A stretch of DNA of 64,000 bases from Streptomyces aquilus. GTDB lineage: Bacteria > Actinomycetota > Actinomycetes > Streptomycetales > Streptomycetaceae. The DNA lies in the NCBI RefSeq assembly GCF_003955715.1, contig NZ_CP034463.1, positions 5,394,001 to 5,458,000 on the forward strand. Reading direction: 5' to 3'. The notes beneath the pieces are model-generated. The model was given only the letters and a program-made list of their open reading frames with translations. It made no database searches and had not been told where the DNA came from. Positions 32,261-40,232 of this stretch are shown here, one piece after another (positions within the stretch are counted from its first letter, which is position 1; the number at the start of each line of letters is the position of its first letter). The translations under genes were made by a program, and so were the position numbers.

Positions 32261-33250
32261 GTGATGACGTCTGAAGCTATGGGGCTCCTCGAGGAGCTCG
32301 TCGCCGAAGGGGTCGCGCCGTGGTGGGAGGCGGGCCCGCAGGAGGGCCCGGCGGTGCTCGATGCCGTGCGGTGCGGATTCCGCGGGGTCCGGATGGCGTC
32401 CGGGACGCCGCTGGGCGCGGTCCGGGCGGCGTGTGACGCGGTGCGGGTGCGCGGCGGCTTCGTGTCGGTCGCCGCGGCCGCCTTCGACGGGGCCGACGAC
32501 CCGGAGGCGTGGGTGGCGGCGGCCCGGGTGCTGCGCAGCGCGGTGGACCGGCCGAACGTGCTGGTGAGCGTGCCGGCGACAGCGGCCGGCATCGACACCG
32601 TGGCCGACTGCCTGGCCGAGGGGATCGGCGTCGAGTCCACTCTGGTCTTCTCGGTGCGTCAGTACCGTGCCGTCCTCGCCGCCCAGGAGGCGGGACTGGA
32701 GCGGGCCCGGGAGCGCGGTGTGGAGCTGGCGGGCCTGGGCACGGCCGCTTCGTGCGAGCTGGGGGCGCTGGAGGACGAGGTGGACGCCCGTCTCGACCGT
32801 CGGCCCGGCACCGCGGCGAGCGGGCTGCGCGGCACGGCCGCCCTGGCCACCGCCCGGCTGCTGTACCGGGCGCGGGAGACCGCGCTGGGCGGTGAGCACT
32901 GGCAGAGTCTGCGGGCCTGCGGTGCCCGGCCGCCGATGCTGCTGTGGTCGGGGACGCGGGCCGAGCAGGTGCGGACCCTGGTCAGCTGGAACACCGGGCA
33001 TGTGATGACGACGCAGACGGTGGAGGCGGCGGCGCGTGGCCGGGCGCTGGAGGGCGACACGCTGCTGGGCTGTCATGAGCAGTCCCTGCGCGAGCTGCGC
33101 TGTCTGGCCGAGTGTGACGTCGACGTCGACGTCGTAGGAGAGGAACTGCTGCGGGCCCGGTCCCCTTGGGGAGCCGGGCCCGCGGTGTCAGTGGGCGGCC
33201 GTCGGCAGCGGCTGCCGGAGGTCGGCGAAGCCGGTGCCGGCCAGCGCTAG
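32261..33250 (+). CDS. Transaldolase-fold protein lacking the catalytic lysine
   Basis: A 329-residue protein aligned by eye with transaldolases: NVLVSVPATAAGIDTVADCL corresponds to their N(V/L)xIKVPAT block, then GIGVESTLVFSVRQY matches GIxVNxTLIFS, EDEVDARLD matches the DTxVDxxL block, and LLWSGTRAEQVRTLVSWNTGHVMTTQTV matches LLWASTG...LIGPDTVNTMP. The Schiff-base lysine of the KVPAT motif is Ser here, so normal transaldolase activity is unlikely. The C-terminus is conserved (CHEQSLRELRCLAECDVDVD). GTG 32261, ATG 32264 or ATG 32279 are possible starts. The 3' end overlaps the convergent pabAB gene by 63 bases. Confidence 0.75.
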   Translation: MMTSEAMGLLEELVAEGVAPWWEAGPQEGPAVLDAVRCGFRGVRMASGTPLGAVRAACDAVRVRGGFVSVAAAAFDGADDPEAWVAAARVLRSAVDRPNVLVSVPATAAGIDTVADCLAEGIGVESTLVFSVRQYRAVLAAQEAGLERARERGVELAGLGTAASCELGALEDEVDARLDRRPGTAASGLRGTAALATARLLYRARETALGGEHWQSLRACGARPPMLLWSGTRAEQVRTLVSWNTGHVMTTQTVEAAARGRALEGDTLLGCHEQSLRELRCLAECDVDVDVVGEELLRARSPWGAGPAVSVGGRRQRLPEVGEAGAGQR

Positions 33251-35332
33251 CAGCGGGGCCGCCTTGACGACCGTCTCCTCGAACTCGGCGGCCGGGTCGG
33301 ACAGGGCGACGATCGCGCCGCCGACGCCGTACCGCAGCCGGCCCGGGGTGACGACGGCGGTGCGGATGACGACGCTGAAGTCGGCGGCGCCGGTCAGGGA
33401 GAGGTAGCCGATGGCGCCGGAGTAGATGCCGCGCGGGCCGTCCTCCAGGCGGTCGATGATCTCCATGGTGCGGGGCTTGGGCGCGCCGGTCATCGACCCC
33501 GGCGGGAAGGCCGCGCGCAGACAGCGCACCGGGCTGCTGTCGGGGCGCAGCCGTGCGGTCACGGTGCTGACGAGCTGGTGGACGGTGGCGTAGCTCTCGA
33601 CGGCGAACACGGGGTCGGCGCGGACGCTGCCGGTCTCGGCGCAGCGGCCCAGGTCGTTGCGGACCAGGTCGACGATCATCAGGTTCTCGGCGCGGTCCTT
33701 CTCGTGTGTGCGCAGGTCGGCGACGAGAGCGGCGTCCTCCTCGGGGGTGGCGCCGCGCGGGCGGGTGCCCTTGATGGGCTTGGACTCCACGACACCGTCG
33801 GCCGAGACGCGCAGGAACCGTTCGGGAGAGGTGGAGAGCACCGACAGTTCGCCGAAGCGGAGCAGGGCGCCGAAAGGTGCCGGGCTGGTGCGCCGCAGGA
33901 AGCGGTAGGCCTGCCAGGGGTGCACGCCCGTCTTCGCCTCGGCCATGTTGGTCAGGCAGATCTCGTAGCTCTCCCCTGCGGCGATCTCCTCCTGGCAGGC
34001 GTCGATGAGCCGGAGGTAGGTGTCGCGGTCGTGGCGCAGCCGCACCTCCCCGAAGGGGGCCAGGGGTTCGGGCGGCGGAGCCGGGAGGGCGCCGGTGAGG
34101 GCGGTGAGGCGGCGGGCGGTGGCGTCGAGCCAGGCGCGGGCGGGCTCCGGGTCGTCGGGCTCGGCGAGGGCCAGGAGGTGGGTCGTACCCGTCTCGTGGT
34201 CGAGGACGAGGGCGCGGTCCGCGAAGACCATCACGGCGTCGGGTTCCTCCGCGCGCGGGCCGGGCGGGGCGCCGCACTCCGCCTTGAGGCCGTAGCCGAG
34301 GTAGCCGGTCCAGCCGAGGGCGAAGTCGCAGGGGAGCGGCGGCACTTCGACGTCGAGGGCGGCCAGGTCCCGGTCGAGCCAGTCCAGGAACGGGCCCTCC
34401 ACGGTCTCCTCGGACGTCGCCGACCGCACGGTGACGGTGTTGGTCGCCACGTCCGCCGTGGCCACCCGGGCCAGCGGTCCCGAGGCGTCGCCCATGACGG
34501 AGAAGCGGCCCTGGCCGTCGCGGCGGCTGCTGTCCAGCCAGAACGCGTGGTCGGCGGCGTGGAAGAGACGGTCGTGGAGCGTCTCGTCGTCGCAGGGCGT
34601 GGGGACTTGGGCGGTGAGCACCCGCAGCGAACGGGCGGGGGTACGGGGAAGGGGCGCCGGCGGCTGGGGCATCGCCGTCTCGTGCGCGGAGCGGGTGTGG
34701 GGAGGCGCCAGCGGCGCCGGGGGCCGGAGCGTCACCGTCTCGCGGCGGCGGCCGACGCCGGTCCGGGCCAGGCGGTGGAAGTTGGCCAGCAGCTCGTCGC
34801 CGTACTGCGAACAGATCGACTCGGGGTGGAACTGCACGCCCCACAGCGGCCGTTCCCGGTGCCGCAGGCCCATGACCACGCCGTCCGGCGTCCACGCGGT
34901 GACCTCAAGGCGGTCGGGGAGGCCGGTGACGGCGAGGGAGTGGTAGCGCACCGCCTCGAACGGCGAGGGCAGGCCGGCGAACAGGCCCTCGCCCTCGTGC
35001 AGCACCGGCGAGGTGCGGCCGTGCCGGGGCTCCGGGGCGCGGCCGACGCTCGCCCCGTTCAGCAGCCCGATGCCCTGGTGGCCCAGACACACACCGAGCA
35101 GCGGAAGGTCCGTGCGCTCGACGATCTCCCGGCTGATGCCGAAGTCCGCGGCGCGCTGCGGGGTTCCGGGGCCGGGTGAGATGACGACGGCGTCGAACTC
35201 CGTCAGCAGGGCGGGGTGCCAGTCCGGGTCGTCGTTGCGGACGACCGTCGGCTCGGCGCCGGTGACGCGCGCGAGCTGGTGGACGAGGTTGTAGGTGAAC
35301 GAGTCGTGGTTGTCGACGAGCAGGGTGCGCAT
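33188..35332 (-). CDS. pabAB: Fused aminodeoxychorismate/anthranilate-type synthase
   Basis: A 714-residue fusion. Residues 1-190 are a glutamine amidotransferase with nucleophile Cys82 (GVCLGHQG) and His169/Glu171 in FHPES. After a Pro-rich linker, residues ~240-700 are a chorismate-utilising PabB/TrpE domain with ESYEICLTNM, RNDLGRCAETGSV and FPPGSMTGAPKPRTMEII, the last typical of 4-amino-4-deoxychorismate synthases. Such fusions occur in folate/PABA supply and in antibiotic clusters that need PABA or p-aminophenylalanine. No PAPA-pathway partner is visible here. It follows a methyltransferase gene by 109 bases on the same strand. Confidence 0.9.
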   Translation of the reverse strand: MRTLLVDNHDSFTYNLVHQLARVTGAEPTVVRNDDPDWHPALLTEFDAVVISPGPGTPQRAADFGISREIVERTDLPLLGVCLGHQGIGLLNGASVGRAPEPRHGRTSPVLHEGEGLFAGLPSPFEAVRYHSLAVTGLPDRLEVTAWTPDGVVMGLRHRERPLWGVQFHPESICSQYGDELLANFHRLARTGVGRRRETVTLRPPAPLAPPHTRSAHETAMPQPPAPLPRTPARSLRVLTAQVPTPCDDETLHDRLFHAADHAFWLDSSRRDGQGRFSVMGDASGPLARVATADVATNTVTVRSATSEETVEGPFLDWLDRDLAALDVEVPPLPCDFALGWTGYLGYGLKAECGAPPGPRAEEPDAVMVFADRALVLDHETGTTHLLALAEPDDPEPARAWLDATARRLTALTGALPAPPPEPLAPFGEVRLRHDRDTYLRLIDACQEEIAAGESYEICLTNMAEAKTGVHPWQAYRFLRRTSPAPFGALLRFGELSVLSTSPERFLRVSADGVVESKPIKGTRPRGATPEEDAALVADLRTHEKDRAENLMIVDLVRNDLGRCAETGSVRADPVFAVESYATVHQLVSTVTARLRPDSSPVRCLRAAFPPGSMTGAPKPRTMEIIDRLEDGPRGIYSGAIGYLSLTGAADFSVVIRTAVVTPGRLRYGVGGAIVALSDPAAEFEETVVKAAPLLALAGTGFADLRQPLPTAAH

Positions 35333-35403
35333 GGAAATCCGGTCTCTCCGCAGGTCGGATCCGTGGGGTGCGGTCAGCGGGCCAGCACGATCCGCGCCGG
35401 TCG

Positions 35404-35481
35404 GCCGACCGGCAGGATCTGGAGGAGCAGGTGCTCGACGGTCAGCCGACCGGCACGATCTGGAGGAGCAGGTGCTCGACG
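35404..35481. repeat. Direct repeat duplicating the methyltransferase 3' end
   Basis: A 37-base sequence at 35445-35481, which encodes the end of the methyltransferase (VEHLLLQIVPVG stop), is repeated at 35404-35440 with one mismatch and a 41-base period. It looks like a recent tandem duplication just past the stop codon. Confidence 0.85.
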
Positions 35482-36173
35482 ATGTCGTTGCCGTACTCCC
35501 CCTCCCGGACCTGGCAGCTCTTCAGGACCCGCAGCTCGCGGCCGGTCTCCTCGGCGATGCGGGTCAGGCAGGGGTGGTCGCCGCGGCTGCTGAAGTGCAG
35601 CAGGGCCCGGCCGCCGGGCGTGGTGTACAGCGGGGCCTGCTCCAGGTAGCGGCGGTGGGTGCGGTAGCCGGCGTCGACGTAGGCGCGTTCGTGGGCGGAG
35701 CGGTACTCGTAATGGTCGGGTCCGAGCACGTAGTTGGAGCTCCAGAAGACGGTGTCGAAGCGTTCGTCGGTGTCGAGGCCGGAGAACAGGTCGCCGTGCA
35801 CGGTCCTGACCCGGTCCGTCACGGCGTGGCGGCGGGCGTTGAGGGCCGCGTTCTCCACCGCCCGTACGTTGATGTCCGAGGCGACGACCGGGGTGTGGCC
35901 GGCCAGGGCGGCGGTCACCGCGATGGCCCCCGTACCGCAGCCGATCTCCAGGAACGAGCCGCCGCGCACCTCGGCGGCGCCGGGGCCGGTGAGGCCGAGG
36001 AAGTCCAGGGCCACGCCGGTCGACGGCGAGTACACCGGCGCGAACACCTCGTCGAGCAGGTCCCATTGCCGTCCGGCGAGGGTGAACACGTCCGGCCGGT
36101 CGGCCCGGTTGAGGGACTGCCGACTGCGTTCCAGGGAGCGCTGATAGTCCTGCACCTGCGGCGTGTACGTCAT
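35442..36173 (-). CDS. Class I SAM-dependent methyltransferase
   Basis: A 243-residue methyltransferase with SAM motif I FLEIGCGTGAIAVTAAL (about residues 74-90), acidic motif II VVASDINVRAVENA, and a post-motif segment FDTVFWSSNYV where PrmC/HemK enzymes carry NPPY. The Asn is kept but the Pro-Pro is lost, so it may be a small-molecule or divergent N-methyltransferase. ATG at 36173 (MTYTPQVQDYQ) is chosen; the frame extends upstream into non-coding-like sequence. It probably forms a two-gene operon with pabAB. Confidence 0.8.
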   Translation of the reverse strand: MTYTPQVQDYQRSLERSRQSLNRADRPDVFTLAGRQWDLLDEVFAPVYSPSTGVALDFLGLTGPGAAEVRGGSFLEIGCGTGAIAVTAALAGHTPVVASDINVRAVENAALNARRHAVTDRVRTVHGDLFSGLDTDERFDTVFWSSNYVLGPDHYEYRSAHERAYVDAGYRTHRRYLEQAPLYTTPGGRALLHFSSRGDHPCLTRIAEETGRELRVLKSCQVREGEYGNDIVEHLLLQIVPVG

Positions 36174-36295
36174 GAGTCCCCACCCGTTCCGGTCGATGCG
36201 CGGCGTCGCACTGTGCGTTGCCTGTGCTGCCGAGCGTGACGGGCGGGACGGACGTGGCGGAAGGTGCTCCGGCAACAGCGCGGGCCCGCCGGTTT

Positions 36296-36310
36296 GGTGA
36301 CCGCACCACC
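36296..36310. promoter_or_regulatory. Operator-like motif, copy 1
   Basis: GGTGACCGCACCACC in the 257-base divergent region between the methyltransferase and the GAF/PucR regulator. It differs by one base from GGTGACCGGACCACC at 39954-39968 and its inverted copy at 40019-40033. The shared sequence suggests one regulator acting on both promoter regions. Confidence 0.6.
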
Positions 36311-36345
36311 GTCGACACCGCTGACCTGCGATTTTGAAGTGACCC

Positions 36346-36388
36346 GGTCAAGGACTGGTTGACCCTCGGTAAAAACCTGAACTAGGTT
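36346..36388 (+). promoter_or_regulatory. Promoter and inverted repeat of the GAF/PucR regulator gene
   Basis: TTGACC (36359-36364), an 18-base spacer and TAGGTT (36383-36388) make a good vegetative promoter. The -35 is the right arm of the inverted repeat GGTCAA-N7-TTGACC (36346-36364), a possible repressor or autoregulation site. Transcription would start near 36396, 20 bases before the GGGGAGG ribosome-binding site. Confidence 0.6.
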
Positions 36389-36430
36389 TTCCGGAACGAT
36401 CTGGTCCATGCTCTGGGGGAGGGCCGCGGG

Positions 36431-38398
36431 TTGCAGACCGGTGGGGGCCTGCTGGACGCGTATGTGCTGGCGATGCTCGACCTGCTGGCCAGAGAGGCGC
36501 CCGCCGAGCGCTTCGAGGAACTGTTGCGACAGGCGGCCGAGGCCGGTGTCGACGGGACGGACCTGGCGCAGCTGACCACGGCCAAGGACCGCTCGCTGGA
36601 GGTCAGACAGCTGTTCGCGCGGCGCCAGCAGCGCGAGGCCGGACTGTCCGCGCTGGTCGACACGGCCCGCGATCTGACGCACCCGTACAGCCTGGACACC
36701 CTGCTGGCGGTGATCACCCGTCGGGCCCGGCTGCTGATGGGCCTCGACATGTCCTGGGTGAGCCTGCACGGCGACGACGGGGTGTCCGAGGTCAGAGCCG
36801 CGGACGGGCACGCCTCGGCGATCACCGTCGGGTTCGAGGTGCCGTTCGCCGGCGGGGTCGGAGCGCACGCGCAGAAACGGTCCGCTCCCTTCTGGACGCC
36901 GGACTACCTGCACGACGACACCTTCGTCCACAACGAGACCATCGACCACGTGGTCCGCTCCGAGGGACTGCGGGCCATCATGGCCGTCCCGCTGCGCCAC
37001 GAGCACTCCACGCTCGGCGTGCTCTATGTCGCCGACCGCAACATCCGGCACTTCCTGCCCAACGAGATCTCCCTGATGGCCTCGCTGGCCGACCTCGCGG
37101 CCGTCGCCATCGAACGGACCCGGCTGCTGGAGCGGACCCGCACCGAGGTCGCCGAGCTGGCGGGTGACGTCTCGCAGGCCATGGACTCCTCGGCCGCCGT
37201 GCGCCGCCTGCACAGCGTCCATCGCGGTCTGATCGACCTCGCCCTCGGCGGCAGCGAACTGCCCGCCCTGCTGGAGCGGGCCGCCGCCGAACTGGGCGGC
37301 CCGCTGCTGGTGCGGGGCGCCATCGGCAAAGATCTCGCGTGTACGGAAGGCTTCCCGGATTTTTTGTCGGGCACCGAATCTACCCGCATAGACAACCGCA
37401 CGGACGGCTCCCCGCTCGACCGCCTGTGCCTGGACGCGCAGGCCGCCGACGAGCCCGTACGCTGCGACGACGGCACCGGCGGCGTGCTCTCGGCATGCCC
37501 GGTCACCGGCGGCACGGAGAGCCTCGGCACCCTGCTGCTGCACGGCGCCCGGCCCCCGTCCGAGACGCAGGAGCAACTGCTGGGCCTGGTCGCGCAGGCC
37601 GTCGCGGTGCAGCTGCTGATGCAGCGCAGTACGGCGGTGGCCGAGGGCCAGGTCAGGGACGAGCTGCTGCACGACCTGCTGCACGTCTCCCAACTGCCGC
37701 CCACCCAGCTCGCGGCCCGCGGCCGCCGGCTCGGCGTCGACCTCGCCGAACCGCACGTGGTCGTGGTGGTCCGCCCGGAAGGCGGTTCGCAGAGCCGGGC
37801 CAACGCCTGGGCCTCGGCGTGCGCGCACCGGCTGTCGGGGCTCAAGTACGTCGACGGCGGCCACATCGTGTTACTGCTGCCCGGCGACGACCCGTCGGGT
37901 GCCGCCAGATCCGTACAGCGCGAACTGTCCGTCGTCCTCGGGCATCCGGTGACCGGTGGCGCGGCCGGGCCGACCACCGCGCCGGACGACGTCCGACGCG
38001 TCCACCAGGAGGCCCGCCGGTGCCTGGAGGCCCTGACCGTGCTGGAGGGCGTCGGCGGTACGGCGTCGCCGAAGGAACTGGGGTTCCTGGGGCTGCTGCT
38101 GTCGGAGAAGCAGGACGTCGAACGGTTCGTACGGTCGGCTGTCGGGCCCGTACTGGACTACGACCACCAGCAGTCGACGGAGCTGCTGCGGACCCTGGAG
38201 TCGTACTTCACCTCCGGCAGCAGCCCCACGCGGGCGGCGGAGCTGCTGCACGTCCACCCCAACACCGTCTCGCGCCGCCTGGAGCGGATCACCGACCTCC
38301 TCGGCTCCGACTGGCAGGAGCCCGCGCAGGCGCTGGAGGTGCAGTTGGCGCTGCGGCTGCATCGGACACGGCATCTGCTGGGCGGCGGGCAGCAGTAG
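36431..38398 (+). CDS. GAF-domain PucR/CdaR-type transcriptional regulator (TTA codon)
   Basis: A 655-residue regulator. Residues ~80-235 are a GAF sensor (SLDTLLAVITRRARLLMG ... GLRAIMAVPLRHEHSTLGVLYVADR), a second ligand-domain-like region spans 275-400, and the C-terminus is a PucR helix-turn-helix (LLRTLESYFTSGSSPTRAAE, LHVHPNTVSRRLERI near 610). TTG at 36431 is used, eight bases after GGGGAGG. Codon 481 (37871-37873) is TTA, so translation should depend on the bldA tRNA, which in Streptomyces ties a gene to development and antibiotic production. It is the likely activator of the block to its right. Confidence 0.88.
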   Translation: MQTGGGLLDAYVLAMLDLLAREAPAERFEELLRQAAEAGVDGTDLAQLTTAKDRSLEVRQLFARRQQREAGLSALVDTARDLTHPYSLDTLLAVITRRARLLMGLDMSWVSLHGDDGVSEVRAADGHASAITVGFEVPFAGGVGAHAQKRSAPFWTPDYLHDDTFVHNETIDHVVRSEGLRAIMAVPLRHEHSTLGVLYVADRNIRHFLPNEISLMASLADLAAVAIERTRLLERTRTEVAELAGDVSQAMDSSAAVRRLHSVHRGLIDLALGGSELPALLERAAAELGGPLLVRGAIGKDLACTEGFPDFLSGTESTRIDNRTDGSPLDRLCLDAQAADEPVRCDDGTGGVLSACPVTGGTESLGTLLLHGARPPSETQEQLLGLVAQAVAVQLLMQRSTAVAEGQVRDELLHDLLHVSQLPPTQLAARGRRLGVDLAEPHVVVVVRPEGGSQSRANAWASACAHRLSGLKYVDGGHIVLLLPGDDPSGAARSVQRELSVVLGHPVTGGAAGPTTAPDDVRRVHQEARRCLEALTVLEGVGGTASPKELGFLGLLLSEKQDVERFVRSAVGPVLDYDHQQSTELLRTLESYFTSGSSPTRAAELLHVHPNTVSRRLERITDLLGSDWQEPAQALEVQLALRLHRTRHLLGGGQQ

Positions 38399-38506
38399 GG
38401 GGTACGGCGGGGTCAGGCGCTCGCTGTGGGCAGTAATAGGGCGTACGGCGGGGGTCAGGCGCTCGCTGTGGGCAGTAGGGCGTACGGCGGGGTCAGGCGC
38501 TGCGTG
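38392..38506. repeat. Three tandem ~40-bp copies at the end of two convergent genes
   Basis: The unit GCAGTAGGGCGTACGGCGGG plus GTCAGGCGCTCGCTGTGG occurs three times, starting at 38392, 38430 and 38472. The first copy contains the regulator's stop codon and the third the last codons of the convergent IS701-like gene. Confidence 0.85.
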
Positions 38507-39848
38507 CCGGTGTTGTGATGGCGCCGGAGGTGTCCAGCGTGCGGGCCGCGTAGGCGACGGAGGCCAGGGTGGTGTGCCGGTGCCAGCCCTTGAAGGAGCG
38601 GCCGACGAAGTCCCGTAGCCCGACCTGCTCCCCGGTCGTGGCGCAGTCCCGGGCCACCCGGCGGGCCAGCTTGGCCAGCCTCAGCAGGGCGGGGACCGGC
38701 ATCCGGTCCAGGTCGGTCAGCCAGAAATCCGTCGGCGGGCGGCACGGGTCGGCCTGCGGGCCGGAGCGGAGCCCGGGCCGGGGTCCGGTTCGAGGGCCGG
38801 ACCGGGGGTCGGGCCACTCGCCGAGCAGCAGCCCCGGCCGCCCGTCGTCCGGCAGCGTCACCGGGACGCCCACCACCAGCGAGCTGCGTACGGTCGTCGG
38901 GCCGGCCAGCGGATCGGCCCACTGGACGGGGCGGCGCAGGGCCCGGACCGAGTCGGCGATCCGCTGCGCGGCGAGCGGTCCCGCACCGAAGCCGGGCAGC
39001 GACGGCTCGGCCACGGTCAGCGCGGTGCCGCCGGGCACCCGCACCAGCAGCGGTACCCCGGCCTCCCGGTAGCGCCGCATCGCCGTACCCAGGTCCGGGC
39101 CCGCCGCCCCGAGGACCACGGGCCGGCGCGGCAGCCCCCACTTGAGCGTGGACCGCACGACAGCGGCCGCGCACTCCTCCAGCGTCTCCTCGCCCGCGGC
39201 CTCGGGGATCTCCGCCCGGCGGCGCCGTTCCGCGTCGCGGATCCAGCCGCCGGGCAGATGCAGCCGCCAGTTGACCGGCGCGCTCGCCTGCTCGGAGGCG
39301 AACCAGAGGCCGAACGCCTGCTGCCCGCTGTCCGGACGGCCCGCGCGCGGCACGAACTGCCGGCCGACGCCCACCGAGTGCTCGCCGACCTTGGGGATGG
39401 CCATCGGCTGCACCACCCAGGCCGCCGGGGCGACGGCGTCCTGGAGCCGCTGGGCCAGGGCCGCTCGCAGCGGCGACCAGTCCCAGGTGGAGGCGGCGAT
39501 GAGGTGGTGCAGGCTCTGCTCGGCCGCCCCGCCGCCGACCGCGGAGGCGATCCGGCGCACTGACTTGCGGCCGTCCGCGGCGAGCAGTCCGCGCACGTAC
39601 TGCTCGGCCCACCAGCGCTGGTCCTTGCGGCGCAGCACCTGCGGGAAGAGCGCGGCGGACAGCTCGGCCACGACGTCCGGCGGCTGGTGGAAGCCGGCCC
39701 AGCCGAGGTCCGCGCCGGGGCGGTCGAAGACGGCTTCACCGAAGTCGGCCTCGCTGAAGTCGGCCTCGCTGAAGTCGGCCTCGCTGAAGTCGGCTTCGCT
39801 GAAGTCGGCCTCGCCGAACACGGCTTCGCTGAAGACGGCTCTGCTCAC
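38493..39848 (-). CDS. IS701-like transposase-derived protein, catalytic residues lost
   Basis: A 451-residue protein clearly related to IS701 DDE transposases: WAEQYVRGLLAADGRKSVRRI, EQSLHHLIAASTWDW, HSVGVGRQF, PVNWRLHLPGGW and FVGRSFKGWHRHTTLASVAYA. The catalytic positions appear lost. The first DDTG is QPMA (WVVQPMAIPKVG), the second DAGYG is GAAGPD, and the glutamate of GLDHFEGRS is Val (LRDFVGRS). No terminal inverted repeats are evident. The N-terminus has six FSEAD-type pentapeptides. GTG at 39848 is chosen (VSRAVFSEA). A domesticated DNA-binding protein is more likely than a mobile element. Confidence 0.8.
   Translation of the reverse strand: MSRAVFSEAVFGEADFSEADFSEADFSEADFSEADFGEAVFDRPGADLGWAGFHQPPDVVAELSAALFPQVLRRKDQRWWAEQYVRGLLAADGRKSVRRIASAVGGGAAEQSLHHLIAASTWDWSPLRAALAQRLQDAVAPAAWVVQPMAIPKVGEHSVGVGRQFVPRAGRPDSGQQAFGLWFASEQASAPVNWRLHLPGGWIRDAERRRRAEIPEAAGEETLEECAAAVVRSTLKWGLPRRPVVLGAAGPDLGTAMRRYREAGVPLLVRVPGGTALTVAEPSLPGFGAGPLAAQRIADSVRALRRPVQWADPLAGPTTVRSSLVVGVPVTLPDDGRPGLLLGEWPDPRSGPRTGPRPGLRSGPQADPCRPPTDFWLTDLDRMPVPALLRLAKLARRVARDCATTGEQVGLRDFVGRSFKGWHRHTTLASVAYAARTLDTSGAITTPARSA
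39725..39843. repeat. 15-bp tandem repeat coding FSEAD pentapeptides
   Basis: Seven to eight copies of a GAAGTCGGCCTCGCT-type unit lie in the 5' end of the IS701-like gene and are translated as EADFS repeats. The copies are nearly identical, so copy number may vary between strains. Confidence 0.85.
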
Positions 39849-39950
39849 GGTGACGCCTGCCTCTCTCGCCCGCTGACTTCTGACGCGTCCCACCCTGCCG
39901 AGCGGCCGGGCGTCCGCAGGAGGTGCCCGGGGAACCCCGTCCGCCCGGCA

Positions 39951-40036
39951 GATGGTGACCGGACCACCACACCGGGTCGCCGACCGGCGGACGAAAGCGC
40001 TCCGCACGGACTCCGGGAGGTGGTCCGGCCACCATC
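39951..40036. promoter_or_regulatory. Inverted pair of operator-like sites in the bidirectional promoter region
   Basis: GATGGTGACCGGACCACC (39951-39968) recurs inverted at 40019-40036 as GGTGGTCCGGCCACCATC, with one mismatch and 50 bases between. Both lie in the 384-base gap 39849-40232 between the divergent IS701-like and adenylation-enzyme genes. A third copy of the core is at 36296-36310. I could not assign promoter hexamers in this gap and see no gene in it. Confidence 0.6.
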
Positions 40037-40232
40037 CGCGGCCCGGCGCTCCCTGTGCCCGGGGGGCGACCTGACGGATTCCTGTGGACCTGATGAGGAT
40101 CACGGACCGTGCTTGTGACACCCCCGGCCCGCTCCACACAGTGAGGGTCGTGATCAACGCCCGGCACCGGGGCCCGACCGCAGGGCGACCGGAACGCGCC
40201 GGGTTCCCTTCACCACCGTCCGGGGGCCGTTC

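Noticed and set aside
33188..36173. Chloramphenicol or pristinamycin-type p-aminophenylalanine cluster based on pabAB
   Set aside because: No aminodeoxychorismate mutase, prephenate-dehydrogenase-like gene or aminotransferase partner is present.
38493..39848. Active insertion sequence of the IS701 family
   Set aside because: The catalytic residues are missing and no flanking inverted repeats or target duplication were found.
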